This document shows, piece after piece, positions 43,858 to 52,412 of a stretch of DNA of 64,000 nt. The notes below the pieces were generated by a model. That model was not told the origin of the DNA. It saw only the letters and a program-made list of their open reading frames with translations, and did no database searches. Numbering within the stretch: position 1 is the stretch's first letter; the number at the start of each line of letters is the position of its first letter. This stretch comes from Natronococcus pandeyae (GTDB taxonomy: Archaea > Halobacteriota > Halobacteria > Halobacteriales > Natrialbaceae). A program made the position numbers and the translations under genes. The stretch lies in assembly GCF_008122205.1 (NCBI RefSeq), contig NZ_PHNJ01000010.1:1-64000 (forward strand). The letters are read 5' to 3'.

Positions 43858-45033
43858 TCATCGAACATCGTTTAACCCACGGAGTTCCTCGATCTCCTCG
43901 GGATCGTACCCGACTTCGCTGAGATACTTAGAGGTGTGTTCACCGAGTTCAGGCACTGATTCCCTGGCAGATTCTGACGACTCGCTGCGGCAAGCTGGAA
44001 AGCCGATCCGTGGAGGCCTGTCATCCGGCCGCTCAACAATTCCCCGTTCGGAAATTTGGGGGTGATCAACCATCTCGCTGGGTGCGTAGACGCCACTGAA
44101 CGCGGCGTCGACCCCATCCAACACTGTCTCCCATTCTTCTCGTGTTCGCTCTTGGAACAGGTCGCTGAGCGCGGACCTAAGAGCTTCGAGTTCGGCCGAG
44201 TTACGAGAACCGTGTATTTCAATCAGGTCGCCCCTGTCGACGGCTTCACAGAATGCCCGCCAGAACTTTTTCTCGAGGGCAGCGAGGGCCACCCACTTGC
44301 CGTCGGCTGCTTCATAAGTGTCATACCACGGCAGCTCCCCGGAGAGGTGTGTCTCACCCGGTCGCGGTTCGGCGGGATTATCCGTGAGCGCTTGGTATGC
44401 AACCGACTGCGAGAACGAAGCGACGACGTCGGCCATCGCGACATCGATGTACGATCCCTCGGCATTCCCGAGTTCTCGGGCGAGGAGAGCCTCCACGATG
44501 GCGAAGGCTGCGAACAACCCGCCGGCCATATCCGCCACTGGATAGCCCGGCATCTGAGGCTTCGCGGTCGGTGATTCCCGCGTCATATCAAGTAATCCGG
44601 CGAGACCAACGTAGTTCAGGTCGTGGCCCGCGCGATTCGACCATGGACCGTTCTGTCCGTAACCGGTGAGCGAACAGTAAATTAGCGAGTCGTTGTACGT
44701 TGTGAGTGTCTCGTAATCAATGCCGAGTCGATCACTAACACCAGGACGAAACTGCTCAAAGACAACGTCGGCTTGCTCGACAAGGCGATAGAACGCGGAC
44801 CGACCGCGTTCGCTCTTCAGGTCGATTGCCACGCTCTGCTTTCCACGGTTTACCATCTCGAAGACCGATCCGGTTCCGTGTGGTGTGAACGGACCGATAC
44901 TTCGAGCGGCGTCGCCACCGTCTATTGGCTCCACCTTCACGACCTCGGCACCGGAGTCGGCGAGTAGTTGGGTGGCGTACGGTCCCGGAAGGAGGTGTGA
45001 GAGATCAAGTACTCGAATGCCATCCAGTCGCAT
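43858..45033 (-). CDS. Family III CoA-transferase (CaiB/BaiF type)
   Basis: The 391-residue protein has the family III pattern: the N-terminal GIRVLDLSHLLPGPYATQLL and DSGAEVVKVEPIDGGD, VNRGKQSVAIDLKSERGR, the GHDLNYVGLAGLL segment with the catalytic Asp, and PVADMAGGLFAAFAI. These enzymes transfer CoA between carboxylates; the GHDLNY motif is also that of 2-methylacyl-CoA racemases, so racemase activity on a branched acyl-CoA is a real alternative. Start at the ATG at 45033. It is a lone gene between the symporter unit and an Lrp-type regulator. Confidence 0.9.
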   Translation of the reverse strand: MRLDGIRVLDLSHLLPGPYATQLLADSGAEVVKVEPIDGGDAARSIGPFTPHGTGSVFEMVNRGKQSVAIDLKSERGRSAFYRLVEQADVVFEQFRPGVSDRLGIDYETLTTYNDSLIYCSLTGYGQNGPWSNRAGHDLNYVGLAGLLDMTRESPTAKPQMPGYPVADMAGGLFAAFAIVEALLARELGNAEGSYIDVAMADVVASFSQSVAYQALTDNPAEPRPGETHLSGELPWYDTYEAADGKWVALAALEKKFWRAFCEAVDRGDLIEIHGSRNSAELEALRSALSDLFQERTREEWETVLDGVDAAFSGVYAPSEMVDHPQISERGIVERPDDRPPRIGFPACRSESSESARESVPELGEHTSKYLSEVGYDPEEIEELRGLNDVR

Positions 45034-45057
45034 ACTTGTCGTTCGAGATAACAGCAT

Positions 45058-45386
45058 TTCAACCTACGGAAGTCGGAGAACTACTTCAAAAACGAAATGC
45101 ACACTATAGGCGGAGCAGGGCGAGAACCCCAACCACAAGGGTCGGGGTTGTTCACCAGTTATCACACTGGCCGGAAGTAAGACAGTTGACGTCGCTGTAC
45201 ACTCCTCTATCCGGGTTTGTCACATACGCCATGGACGAAGAGATCATCAGGTTTGATCCGCAGAGAGCCCCTGAAACACGGGTTTCGGTAAACTCAGTGG
45301 AGTCGGGCAACTGACGTGCGAACCTCGGAAAATAACGACGACTCAACCGCAACGGGACGCGGAGAATCGGGGACCGAACGGCCTGA
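45058..45386. other. Intergenic stretch with no supported gene
   Basis: About 330 bases between minus-strand genes. No promoter motif, repeat or gene was recognised with confidence. Confidence 0.4.
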
Positions 45387-45872
45387 TCAGTACACCGGGA
45401 GGTATTTTTGGATGTTCACAGCCCGATCCGTCTCGATGAAGTAGTCCATTTCTGCAACCGACTCCAAACTTCGGACCTTGGTGAGCAGTTCATCAACCTC
45501 CTGATTCGTTCGGGTAGTTGCGATTCCGTAGAGATCGAACGTTCCGAATCCGTCTGCAACGAACCAGAAGTTCATCTTTGCCATCGACTCGAATACCGTT
45601 TGTTTTGCGTTCGGTTCGTTTGTCACTTGAGCCGTCACCAAGATCACATCCCAGTTGTTTCGGTCCGGTCGTGGCAGGAAGAAGCTCGTCATATTTTCGA
45701 GCAGCGACGTAACGCGACGACGGACGCCCTCACTGCTCATATCGATGTCGTAGGTGGTGAGTTCGTCTGCGATATCGGCGTACGGCCGTCGCGGATCGTC
45801 CGCCAGTAACTCGAGGATTCGCCGATCTATTTCGTCGATTTCGATCCCGCCGTCGGTGTCTTCGTTGGACAT
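45387..45872 (-). CDS. Lrp/AsnC-type regulator, catabolic-island paralog
   Basis: The 161-residue protein has an Lrp-like winged helix (about 10-60, with EIDRRILELLADDPRRPYAD and MSSEGVRRRVTSLLENM) and a C-terminal ligand-binding domain. The region TSFFLPRPDRNNWDVILVTA and the MNFWFVADGFGTFDLYG segment differ from the general Lrp protein at 451-915, so this is a separate branch. A decayed relative lies at 33468-33885 beside oxygenase-related genes. It probably controls part of this island, possibly the acyl-CoA dehydrogenase next to it. Confidence 0.88.
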   Translation of the reverse strand: MSNEDTDGGIEIDEIDRRILELLADDPRRPYADIADELTTYDIDMSSEGVRRRVTSLLENMTSFFLPRPDRNNWDVILVTAQVTNEPNAKQTVFESMAKMNFWFVADGFGTFDLYGIATTRTNQEVDELLTKVRSLESVAEMDYFIETDRAVNIQKYLPVY

Positions 45873-45991
45873 GCGCGAGTACTATACCCGCACCTGTTTA
45901 AATCCACAATATTCCAAAGAGCCCACTCCATCCGTCACGAGGTATTTGAATCGACGTGACCGGCCGTTCCCAATAACTGCGCGGGACTCCG

Positions 45992-47221
45992 TCACTGAGA
46001 CTCCAAAAGCCCATGTTGCTTGGCGATGGTATTGAGCTGGAGTTCGTCGGTCCCCTCGACGATCCGGAGCAACCGAGCGTAGTTCAGGTGTTCCATGAAT
46101 CCGTAGTCCTCGCTGAGGCCGTTGCCACCGTGGATTTGGACGGCGGAATCGGCGGCCTCCCAGTAGGTTTGCGTTGCGAACCACTTGAAGATGGACGTAT
46201 CCTCGACGACGGACTCATCTTGGTCCATCTTCCAGGCGCATCGAAGTCCCGACGAATCCGCAGCGTACTGTTTCGCTCGCCCGCGGGCGATCTGCGACGA
46301 AATCTGCTGAAAGTCGCCGATCGGCCGGTCGAACGCTTCCCGCTCGCGGGCGTACTCGGTTGCTCGGTCGAGCACGTAATCCGCGAGTCCGACCGCCTGA
46401 GCGCCTAGCTCCAGACGACCTAGCGAAAGGAAGTCCATTGCGGCATAGAAGGCCTTGCCGACGTCCCCAAGGACACGGTCGGCTGGTAGTCGAACATCGT
46501 CGAAGCGGAGTTCGGCTTGCATGCCAACCGCCGCAGGCGTATTATTGAACGACCCGAGTTCCCACTTATCGCGTTCTACGATAAAGCACGTAATACCGCC
46601 ATACCGTCCGGCCTCCTCCTGAGGAGTGGTCCGGGCGAATACCTGTGCAAAGTCCGCGTATGGGGCGTTCGTGATCCACTGCTTTTGTCCATTCAAGATC
46701 CACTCGTCGCCATCCTTTTCGGCCGTTGTTTCCATTGCCGGTGAGTCGGAGCCAGCAACTGGTTCGGTCTGAGCGAATGCGGTCGATTTCTCGCCGCGAA
46801 CGACGGGCTCGACATATGTCTCGCGTTGGTCCTCGTCTGCGAGTAACAAGAGGGGTTTCGGTCCCTCCGGTCCAGCCAGCACGTGCTCGTTCAAACCGAG
46901 CCCTTTCGAGAAGACGTGGGTAATTGCTCGGTACCAGGTCACGTTCGAGACGCCGGAGCCGCCGACCTCGGCTGGCATGTTCATCGCGTAGAATCCCGCG
47001 TCGGCGGATTTCTTGCGGACTGTCTCGATCGCTGCGAGGTAGTCGTCCGTGAGCCGACCGTTGTCCTCGTGGCCAACGCGCGGATTCTCGAGCACGTCAT
47101 CGAGGTCTGCCTCGAGCGGTCGGATCTCCTGCTCGATGAACCTGTCGAGGTTCTCGAGAATCAGTTCGGTTTCAGAATCAATTTCAAAGGATACGCCGTT
47201 CTCTGTATCGGACGAACTCAT
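45992..47221 (-). CDS. Acyl-CoA dehydrogenase
   Basis: The 409-residue flavoprotein has the ACAD domains in order: a helical N-domain (to about 130), a beta domain with FAQTEPVAGSDSPAMETTAE and WILNGQKQWITNAP, and a C-domain with REREAFDRPIGDFQQISSQI and VQIHGGNGLSEDYGFMEHL. The catalytic-base region reads RIVEGTDELQLNTIAKQ, where the Glu of EGTDE is expected to abstract the alpha proton. It oxidises an acyl-CoA to the 2-enoyl-CoA. Start at the ATG at 47221; the frame upstream is open but has no ACAD features. Confidence 0.93.
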   Translation of the reverse strand: MSSSDTENGVSFEIDSETELILENLDRFIEQEIRPLEADLDDVLENPRVGHEDNGRLTDDYLAAIETVRKKSADAGFYAMNMPAEVGGSGVSNVTWYRAITHVFSKGLGLNEHVLAGPEGPKPLLLLADEDQRETYVEPVVRGEKSTAFAQTEPVAGSDSPAMETTAEKDGDEWILNGQKQWITNAPYADFAQVFARTTPQEEAGRYGGITCFIVERDKWELGSFNNTPAAVGMQAELRFDDVRLPADRVLGDVGKAFYAAMDFLSLGRLELGAQAVGLADYVLDRATEYAREREAFDRPIGDFQQISSQIARGRAKQYAADSSGLRCAWKMDQDESVVEDTSIFKWFATQTYWEAADSAVQIHGGNGLSEDYGFMEHLNYARLLRIVEGTDELQLNTIAKQHGLLESQ

Positions 47222-47871
47222 TACGTTAGTTCGATGACGACCGGCCGTGGACAAATAGTTTCGGATGGAAGAAGAATGGACTCGAAAACGGTGGCGAACA
47301 TAACGGGGGAGAAAACGAACCGAATCAAGGATCTCGGCGGGCGAAAAGTAACGAAATTCATGCCCGTAGGAGGTGACCTTTGGGGCAGGATCGATGCAAA
47401 TGGGAATTCCGGCCCACTGTTCAGTTGAGGACTCTCTGCCCTTCGTTCTAGCAGTCAATCATTATCAAAGTCCAGTACAAATCTTTGTAGCTCAAAGACA
47501 CTGGTATGTGTTGGCGTGGGTCGGTGGATGGTTATCTGGAGAGAAATAACACCCTAAGGGTGTTAATAAAATGGTGTAGCGTGGCCGCTTCTCCTACTGT
47601 AGACTGATGATATCCCAACGTATGGCGGGTCATTAAGTAGCGTTGCTCGCGAGAATTCCCTTCGATAAACCCGCCTCCTGAAAGGCGTATAATCCTGCTA
47701 GAGCGGAAATTCCCTAAACGGCCGATCCACATTGCCTTTCCGTTTGAGTAGGAAATCCTCTACTCCGGGCGCCTCTTGCGACCGTCCGACATGTACGAAG
47801 ATTCGAAATCTGACGAGCCTTTCCCTAGATGTATATTGGTCTAGCCGACAATGACCGAAGCGAGGTATCTC
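47222..47871. other. Long intergenic region between ACAD and hydroxyacyl-CoA dehydrogenase genes
   Basis: About 650 bases with no supported gene on either strand. It contains the short inverted repeat at 47548-47564 and, near its end, the promoter of the downstream gene (TGTATATT at 47830-47837). Confidence 0.4.
47548..47564. promoter_or_regulatory. Perfect 7-3-7 inverted repeat
   Basis: AACACCCTAAGGGTGTT has seven-base arms and a TAA centre. It lies in the middle of the long intergenic region. Its left flank AATAACACCCT also occurs at 23543-23553. It may be an operator or a weak terminator; direction cannot be told. Confidence 0.35.
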
Positions 47872-48747
47872 ATGAACGTAGCAGTCATCGGAACCGGCTC
47901 TATGGGTCGCGGAATCGCTCACGTCAGTGCTCTCGGCGGTCATTCTGTCGTCGTCCGTGACATCGAACAGGAATTGGTCGACCAAGGACTGGAACAGATC
48001 GAGACAAACCTCGAGGGCGGCGTCGAACGCGAGAAAATCTCGACCGCTGAAAAGGAAGACGCTCTCGACCGCATCACTGGAACGACTTCCCTTGAGGAGG
48101 CTGTCGAGGACGCTGACCTCGTGATCGAGGCAGTTCCCGAACAGCTCGAATTGAAGAAGGAACTCTTCGAGGACGTGGACGAACTCGCACCCGACGATGC
48201 GGTCGTCGCAACGAACACCTCGTCGCTGTCGGTGACCGAGATCGCGAGCACGCTGGAAGACTCGTCCCGGTGTCTCGGTCTTCACTTTTTCAACCCGGCT
48301 CACATCATGCCGCTGGTGGAGATCGTCGTCGCCGAGCAGACGAGCGACGAGACGAAATCATTCGCGGACGAGTACGTCGAGAGTATCGAAAAGACGCCAA
48401 TTACGGTCCAGGATTTCCCAGGCTTCGCTTCGTCCCGACTGGGTGCGATGTTCAGTCTCGAAGCTATTCGAATGGCCCAAGAGGGTGTTGCGAGCATCGA
48501 GGATATCGATGAGACGATGCGATTGGGATACAACCTCCCCATGGGTCCCATCGAGCTGGTCGACCACACTGGCGTCGACGTCAATCTCGAGGTGATGGAG
48601 TATCTGCGCGAAGAGCTCGGTGAGCGTTTCAAGCCGCCACAGCTTCTCAAGCGCAAGTACCGCGCCGGAAAGCTCGGAAAGAAGACCGGCGAAGGATTTT
48701 ACGTCTGGGAAGACGGTGAGATCGTCGGTGTGAGCGGTGAAGAGTAG
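47872..48747 (+). CDS. 3-hydroxyacyl-CoA dehydrogenase
   Basis: The 291-residue protein has the NAD-binding loop VAVIGTGSMGRGIAH, the VIEAVPEQLELKKELF helix, TNTSSLSVTEIA, GLHFFNPAHIMPLVEIV with the catalytic His, and a C-terminal dimerisation domain (PGFASSRLGAMFSLEAIRM). It oxidises 3-hydroxyacyl-CoA, often 3-hydroxybutyryl-CoA, to the 3-oxo compound. A GAGGT five bases before the ATG at 47872 supports that start over the in-frame ATG at 47851. A UspA-family gene follows. Confidence 0.93.
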   Translation: MNVAVIGTGSMGRGIAHVSALGGHSVVVRDIEQELVDQGLEQIETNLEGGVEREKISTAEKEDALDRITGTTSLEEAVEDADLVIEAVPEQLELKKELFEDVDELAPDDAVVATNTSSLSVTEIASTLEDSSRCLGLHFFNPAHIMPLVEIVVAEQTSDETKSFADEYVESIEKTPITVQDFPGFASSRLGAMFSLEAIRMAQEGVASIEDIDETMRLGYNLPMGPIELVDHTGVDVNLEVMEYLREELGERFKPPQLLKRKYRAGKLGKKTGEGFYVWEDGEIVGVSGEE

Positions 48748-48846
48748 TCCCTTGGCCGTTTGAACGCACAACTCCGCTTTGTCTTTCAGCCGACCTGTGA
48801 GAATCACCCTCTGGTTTAATCACTCCAGTCTGCCTATTATACCCCT

Positions 48847-49263
48847 ATGACAGAGCGAATACTCGTCCCTGTCGACGGTTCGAAACAGGCTCGGAAGGCA
48901 CTGGAACGAGCAGTCGAAACGTTCCCTGAGGCGACGTTCACGGCGCTCCACGTCAATCAGATCCCAACGTACAACGCCGAAGAACTCAGAGTGATCGCAG
49001 AAGGAAACTGGGAAGACCGCAAGGAAAAGCGAGCAGCAGAAGCGTTCGAAGACGTCGAAGAGATCGCTGAAGCGAACGATGTCGAAATCGAGACGGCCGT
49101 CGCCGATGGTGAAGTTTCCCGGACGATCGTCGAACACGCCGACGACTACGATTGGATCTTCATCGGCAGCCACGGCCGGGAGGGTATCTCACGCATTTTG
49201 CTGGGAAGCGTCGCGGAAAACGTTGTTCGCCGCGCGACGGTTCCGGTAACGGTCGTTCGGTGA
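48847..49263 (+). CDS. Universal stress protein (UspA family)
   Basis: The 138-residue protein is a single Usp domain: the first strand ERILVPVDGSKQARKAL, a variable middle, and the nucleotide-binding loop GSHGREGISRILLGSVAENV, which fits the G-x2-G-x9-G-S ATP-binding pattern. Usp proteins in haloarchaea are numerous and respond to stress or nutrient state. It follows the hydroxyacyl-CoA dehydrogenase gene by 100 bases on the same strand. Confidence 0.92.
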   Translation: MTERILVPVDGSKQARKALERAVETFPEATFTALHVNQIPTYNAEELRVIAEGNWEDRKEKRAAEAFEDVEEIAEANDVEIETAVADGEVSRTIVEHADDYDWIFIGSHGREGISRILLGSVAENVVRRATVPVTVVR

Positions 49264-49342
49264 TCCCGTCCGTCGGCCGACCTCAGATTACAGTCGGGAT
49301 CGACACTACTCACCACGCTCGGTCGACATCTAACCTCTTTTA

Positions 49343-50314
49343 TTAGGGCTTCAGAACCACTTTTCCGGTGCTCTCTCTGTCCTCGATGTGCTGGTGAGCG
49401 GTAGCTGCATCCTCGAGCGAGAACGTTTCCCCGATAATCACCTCGAGATCGTCTGCTGCGAACGCCTCAGTCAGTTCTGGAATCGCTCTCGTGATCGTAC
49501 TTGGATCGTGTGCGAGAGCCTGGCCGAGATGGAAGCCGATAACGCGCTGGTTTTCGAAAAAGAGACGCTTGTTTTCGACCTCGGCTGGAACACCGCTTGC
49601 GACGCCGTACGTGACCAGGCGACCGAAGTGGGCGAGGGCGTCGAGACTTCGGGAGAATACGTCTCCTCCGACACTCTCGAGAACGAGATCGATACCCTTC
49701 CCATCGGTCCGTTCGTCGACGACGGATCGAAAGTCCGTTTCGGTGTACTTGATCGGATGATCGCAACCCAACTCTTCCGCGAGATCGAGTTTTTCTCGCG
49801 TGCTTGCTGTACCGAAGACCTCGGCCCCGGCGTTTGTGGCAAGCTGGACTGCTGCCGTTCCAACGCCGCCAGCGGCGGCTTGAATTAGTACGGTTTCGTC
49901 CGCTTCCAGCTCGCCCCAGCCGAACAGACAGGAGTGTGCCGTGAGGAATTGGACGGGAAATCCCGCCGCCTCTACGAAGGTCATCCCCTCCGGAATGGGA
50001 AATGTTAGCTTGGCATTCGCCGTGGCGTACTCTGCGTACCCAGCACCGCCAGTCAACGCGACGACCCGATCTCCCTCGGCGAAATCAACATCGTCGCCAG
50101 CAGCATCGATGGTACCCGCGGCCTCTGCTCCCGGGACAAACGGGGCGTTCGGCCCCCCCGGATAGGTACCTCTTCGTTGCATGATATCGGCGAAATTGAT
50201 GCCAGCGGCTTCGACCTTGATCCGGATCTCTCCATCGCCGACATCTGGAATCGGTTTCTCGGCCGCTTCGAGTTCGTCACTTTCACCGTATGACCGGGCC
50301 TCAATCGCTTTCAT
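49343..50314 (-). CDS. Zinc-independent quinone oxidoreductase-like enzyme
   Basis: The 323-residue medium-chain reductase has the GroES-like N-domain (GINFADIMQRRGTYPGG; FVPGAEAAGTI) and a Rossmann domain (ETVLIQAAAGGVGTAAVQLA). The zinc-ligand cysteines of alcohol dehydrogenases are missing, as in NADPH:quinone reductases and enoyl reductases of this family. The ATG at 50314 (MKAIEARSYGE) is used; the preceding GTG is less likely. It may reduce an enoyl or quinone intermediate. It lies between a UspA gene and an acyl-CoA synthetase. Confidence 0.9.
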   Translation of the reverse strand: MKAIEARSYGESDELEAAEKPIPDVGDGEIRIKVEAAGINFADIMQRRGTYPGGPNAPFVPGAEAAGTIDAAGDDVDFAEGDRVVALTGGAGYAEYATANAKLTFPIPEGMTFVEAAGFPVQFLTAHSCLFGWGELEADETVLIQAAAGGVGTAAVQLATNAGAEVFGTASTREKLDLAEELGCDHPIKYTETDFRSVVDERTDGKGIDLVLESVGGDVFSRSLDALAHFGRLVTYGVASGVPAEVENKRLFFENQRVIGFHLGQALAHDPSTITRAIPELTEAFAADDLEVIIGETFSLEDAATAHQHIEDRESTGKVVLKP

Positions 50315-50627
50315 CACCGGTCGTTTGTCACCAGTTATAATAAATGTCCGTAGAGCACCGGTGGGCGATTGAGGGAAACACTGAGGCTGGAATCACGTCT
50401 TACTACCGCTCTCAGGGCCCGAATATACTACAACCGGGTTCTGCGCTCTCGTCAGATGGTCGTTCAGTATTGCTGGCGACAATCGAAATCGATCAGAGGT
50501 CCGAAGTAGCGACTCGGTTGGTCTCCGCGAATCTGGCGGCAATTTCGCGCCAATCTTCGAATCCGGACAGTGATCGGTTTCCAGTCACTTCCGTCAAAAA
50601 AAGTTCTTGTTCGGCTTCGGTACGCGA
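50315..50627. other. Intergenic stretch with no supported gene
   Basis: About 310 bases between two minus-strand genes. Nothing was recognised. Confidence 0.4.
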
Positions 50628-52337
50628 TTAGCTGCTCTCTTCGTGTTTTTTCTCGAGATCGGCGCGTCTGATTTTTCCGGTCGCCGTCTTCGGTAGTTCG
50701 TCGATAAACTCCAGTTGTCGGGGGTATTCGTATTTGGCGAGTCTCTCTTTCACATGCTGCTGGAGTTCTTCAGCAAGCGACTCTGACGATTCATACCCCT
50801 CAGAAAGTTTGACATACGCTTTCGGGACTTCGCCCCGTTTGTCGTCCGGAACACCAATGATGCCGGCGTCAGCAACTGCTTCGTGCCCTGCGAGGCTATC
50901 CTCAATTTCCTCGGGTCCGATTCGATACCCTGACGAAATGATCACATCGTCTTTCCGACTCACGAACTCTAAATATCCGTCTTCGTCCATCTTTCCCAGG
51001 TCTTCCGTGAGGAGCCAGCCGTTCTGGACCTTTGCATCGGTCTTCTCGGGCTTGTTCCAGTACTCCTTGAGGCAAACTGGGTTGTTCTCGTACCAAATTC
51101 CGATTTCGCCCACTTCGCCGGGTTCGACCGTCGGTTCGGCAGTATCGGGATCGAGGATCTGCACCTCTTGTCCCGGTGCAGCCTTGCCGATCTTCCCTTG
51201 CCGGACGGCGTCGAGCGGTTCGCAGCCGCCAACTACCATGTTCGCCTCGGTCTGTCCGTACCCCTCGTGAATGGCTGCTCCCTCGAACGTCTCCTTCACC
51301 CAGTCGACGATCGTTTTTCCGAGCGATTCTCCACCGCTGGTGATCGCTCTGACGCTGCTGACGTCGTGGCGCTCGGCTGCCTCCTTTTCCTCCATCATCA
51401 TCCGCAGTGCCGTCGGCGGAATCCAGTAGTTCGTGATCTCGTAGGTCTCGATGAGCTCGAACACGTCTTTACCGTCGAACTGCTCGTTCCAGCCGACTGT
51501 CGGCACGCCGTAGAACATCGCGGGCAAGACGACGATACCCAATCCGCCCATCCACGTCCACGAAGCGGGCGTCCAGTAGACGTCGTCATCGGTCAACTCG
51601 AGATTCATGAACCACGATGAAAACAGTGGTAGATGGCCGAGGAGCATCCGATGAGCGTGACGGACGCCTTTTGGCTCGCCCGTCGTACCGCTCGTGTAGA
51701 AAATCGTCAGATCGTCATCGGATGCCGTCGTCCTCGTTTCGAACTCCTCGGAGTGACCCTCTTGTGCCGCCCAGAAATCCACTTCGCCGTCGTTCTGGTC
51801 GACGTCGCCGACGGTGAGGGCCGTCGTGAGGTCGTCGATTTCGTCTCGGACGGACCGGTAGACGTCGACCGTCGACTCGTCGATTATACAGGCTGTCGCG
51901 GAACAGTCGTTGAGCCGATATCGAAGCGCGTCCGGACCAAATAGCGTGCTCAGCGGAACGGACACCGCTCCAAGTTTCCAGGCTGCGAGGTGTCCGACTA
52001 CGGCTTCGGGTTTCTGTGGAACGTTTACGCCGATCCGATCGCCGCGTTCCACTCCCTCCTCCTCGAGATAATTCGCGAGCCGATTGGCGGCTGCCTGAAT
52101 CTCGCCGAACGTGTATTCCCCCTGTCCTCGCGGATCGTCCTTGATGTGGAGCGCAACTCGATCGGGCTCCGCTTCGGCCCACCGGTCACAGATATACGTC
52201 GCTACGTTGAATTCCTCGGGAATTTCCCACTCGAAAGAGTCGACCAATTGCTCATAGCTATCCCAGTCCTGCTCGTGGAAATGATACGTCTCGAGCTTCG
52301 GTGCATCGGGTGCTTCTGGCACGTCATATGTTGGCAT
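50628..52337 (-). CDS. Acyl-CoA synthetase, ACSM-like
   Basis: The 569-residue enzyme resembles acetyl-CoA/medium-chain synthetases (ACSM type): the N-terminal YHFHEQDWDSYEQLVDSFEW, FNVATYICDRWAE, P-loop YTSGTTGEPKGVRHAH, the VYWTPASWTWMGGLGIV segment, EGYGQTEANMV, the hinge FVSRKDDVIISSGYRIGP and PKTATGKIRRADLE with the A10 Lys. It converts a medium- or short-chain acid to its CoA ester. Two broken relatives occur in the window (21809-22404 and 36362-36529). A mutase large subunit gene lies upstream on the same strand, 75 bases away. Confidence 0.93.
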   Translation of the reverse strand: MPTYDVPEAPDAPKLETYHFHEQDWDSYEQLVDSFEWEIPEEFNVATYICDRWAEAEPDRVALHIKDDPRGQGEYTFGEIQAAANRLANYLEEEGVERGDRIGVNVPQKPEAVVGHLAAWKLGAVSVPLSTLFGPDALRYRLNDCSATACIIDESTVDVYRSVRDEIDDLTTALTVGDVDQNDGEVDFWAAQEGHSEEFETRTTASDDDLTIFYTSGTTGEPKGVRHAHRMLLGHLPLFSSWFMNLELTDDDVYWTPASWTWMGGLGIVVLPAMFYGVPTVGWNEQFDGKDVFELIETYEITNYWIPPTALRMMMEEKEAAERHDVSSVRAITSGGESLGKTIVDWVKETFEGAAIHEGYGQTEANMVVGGCEPLDAVRQGKIGKAAPGQEVQILDPDTAEPTVEPGEVGEIGIWYENNPVCLKEYWNKPEKTDAKVQNGWLLTEDLGKMDEDGYLEFVSRKDDVIISSGYRIGPEEIEDSLAGHEAVADAGIIGVPDDKRGEVPKAYVKLSEGYESSESLAEELQQHVKERLAKYEYPRQLEFIDELPKTATGKIRRADLEKKHEESS

Positions 52338-52412
52338 TTTATCCCCTCACCCGATGGTGGATTCCCACTCAATTAAATGTACTGTCCCCCCTTCCCCCAG
52401 GAACATCCGTCT

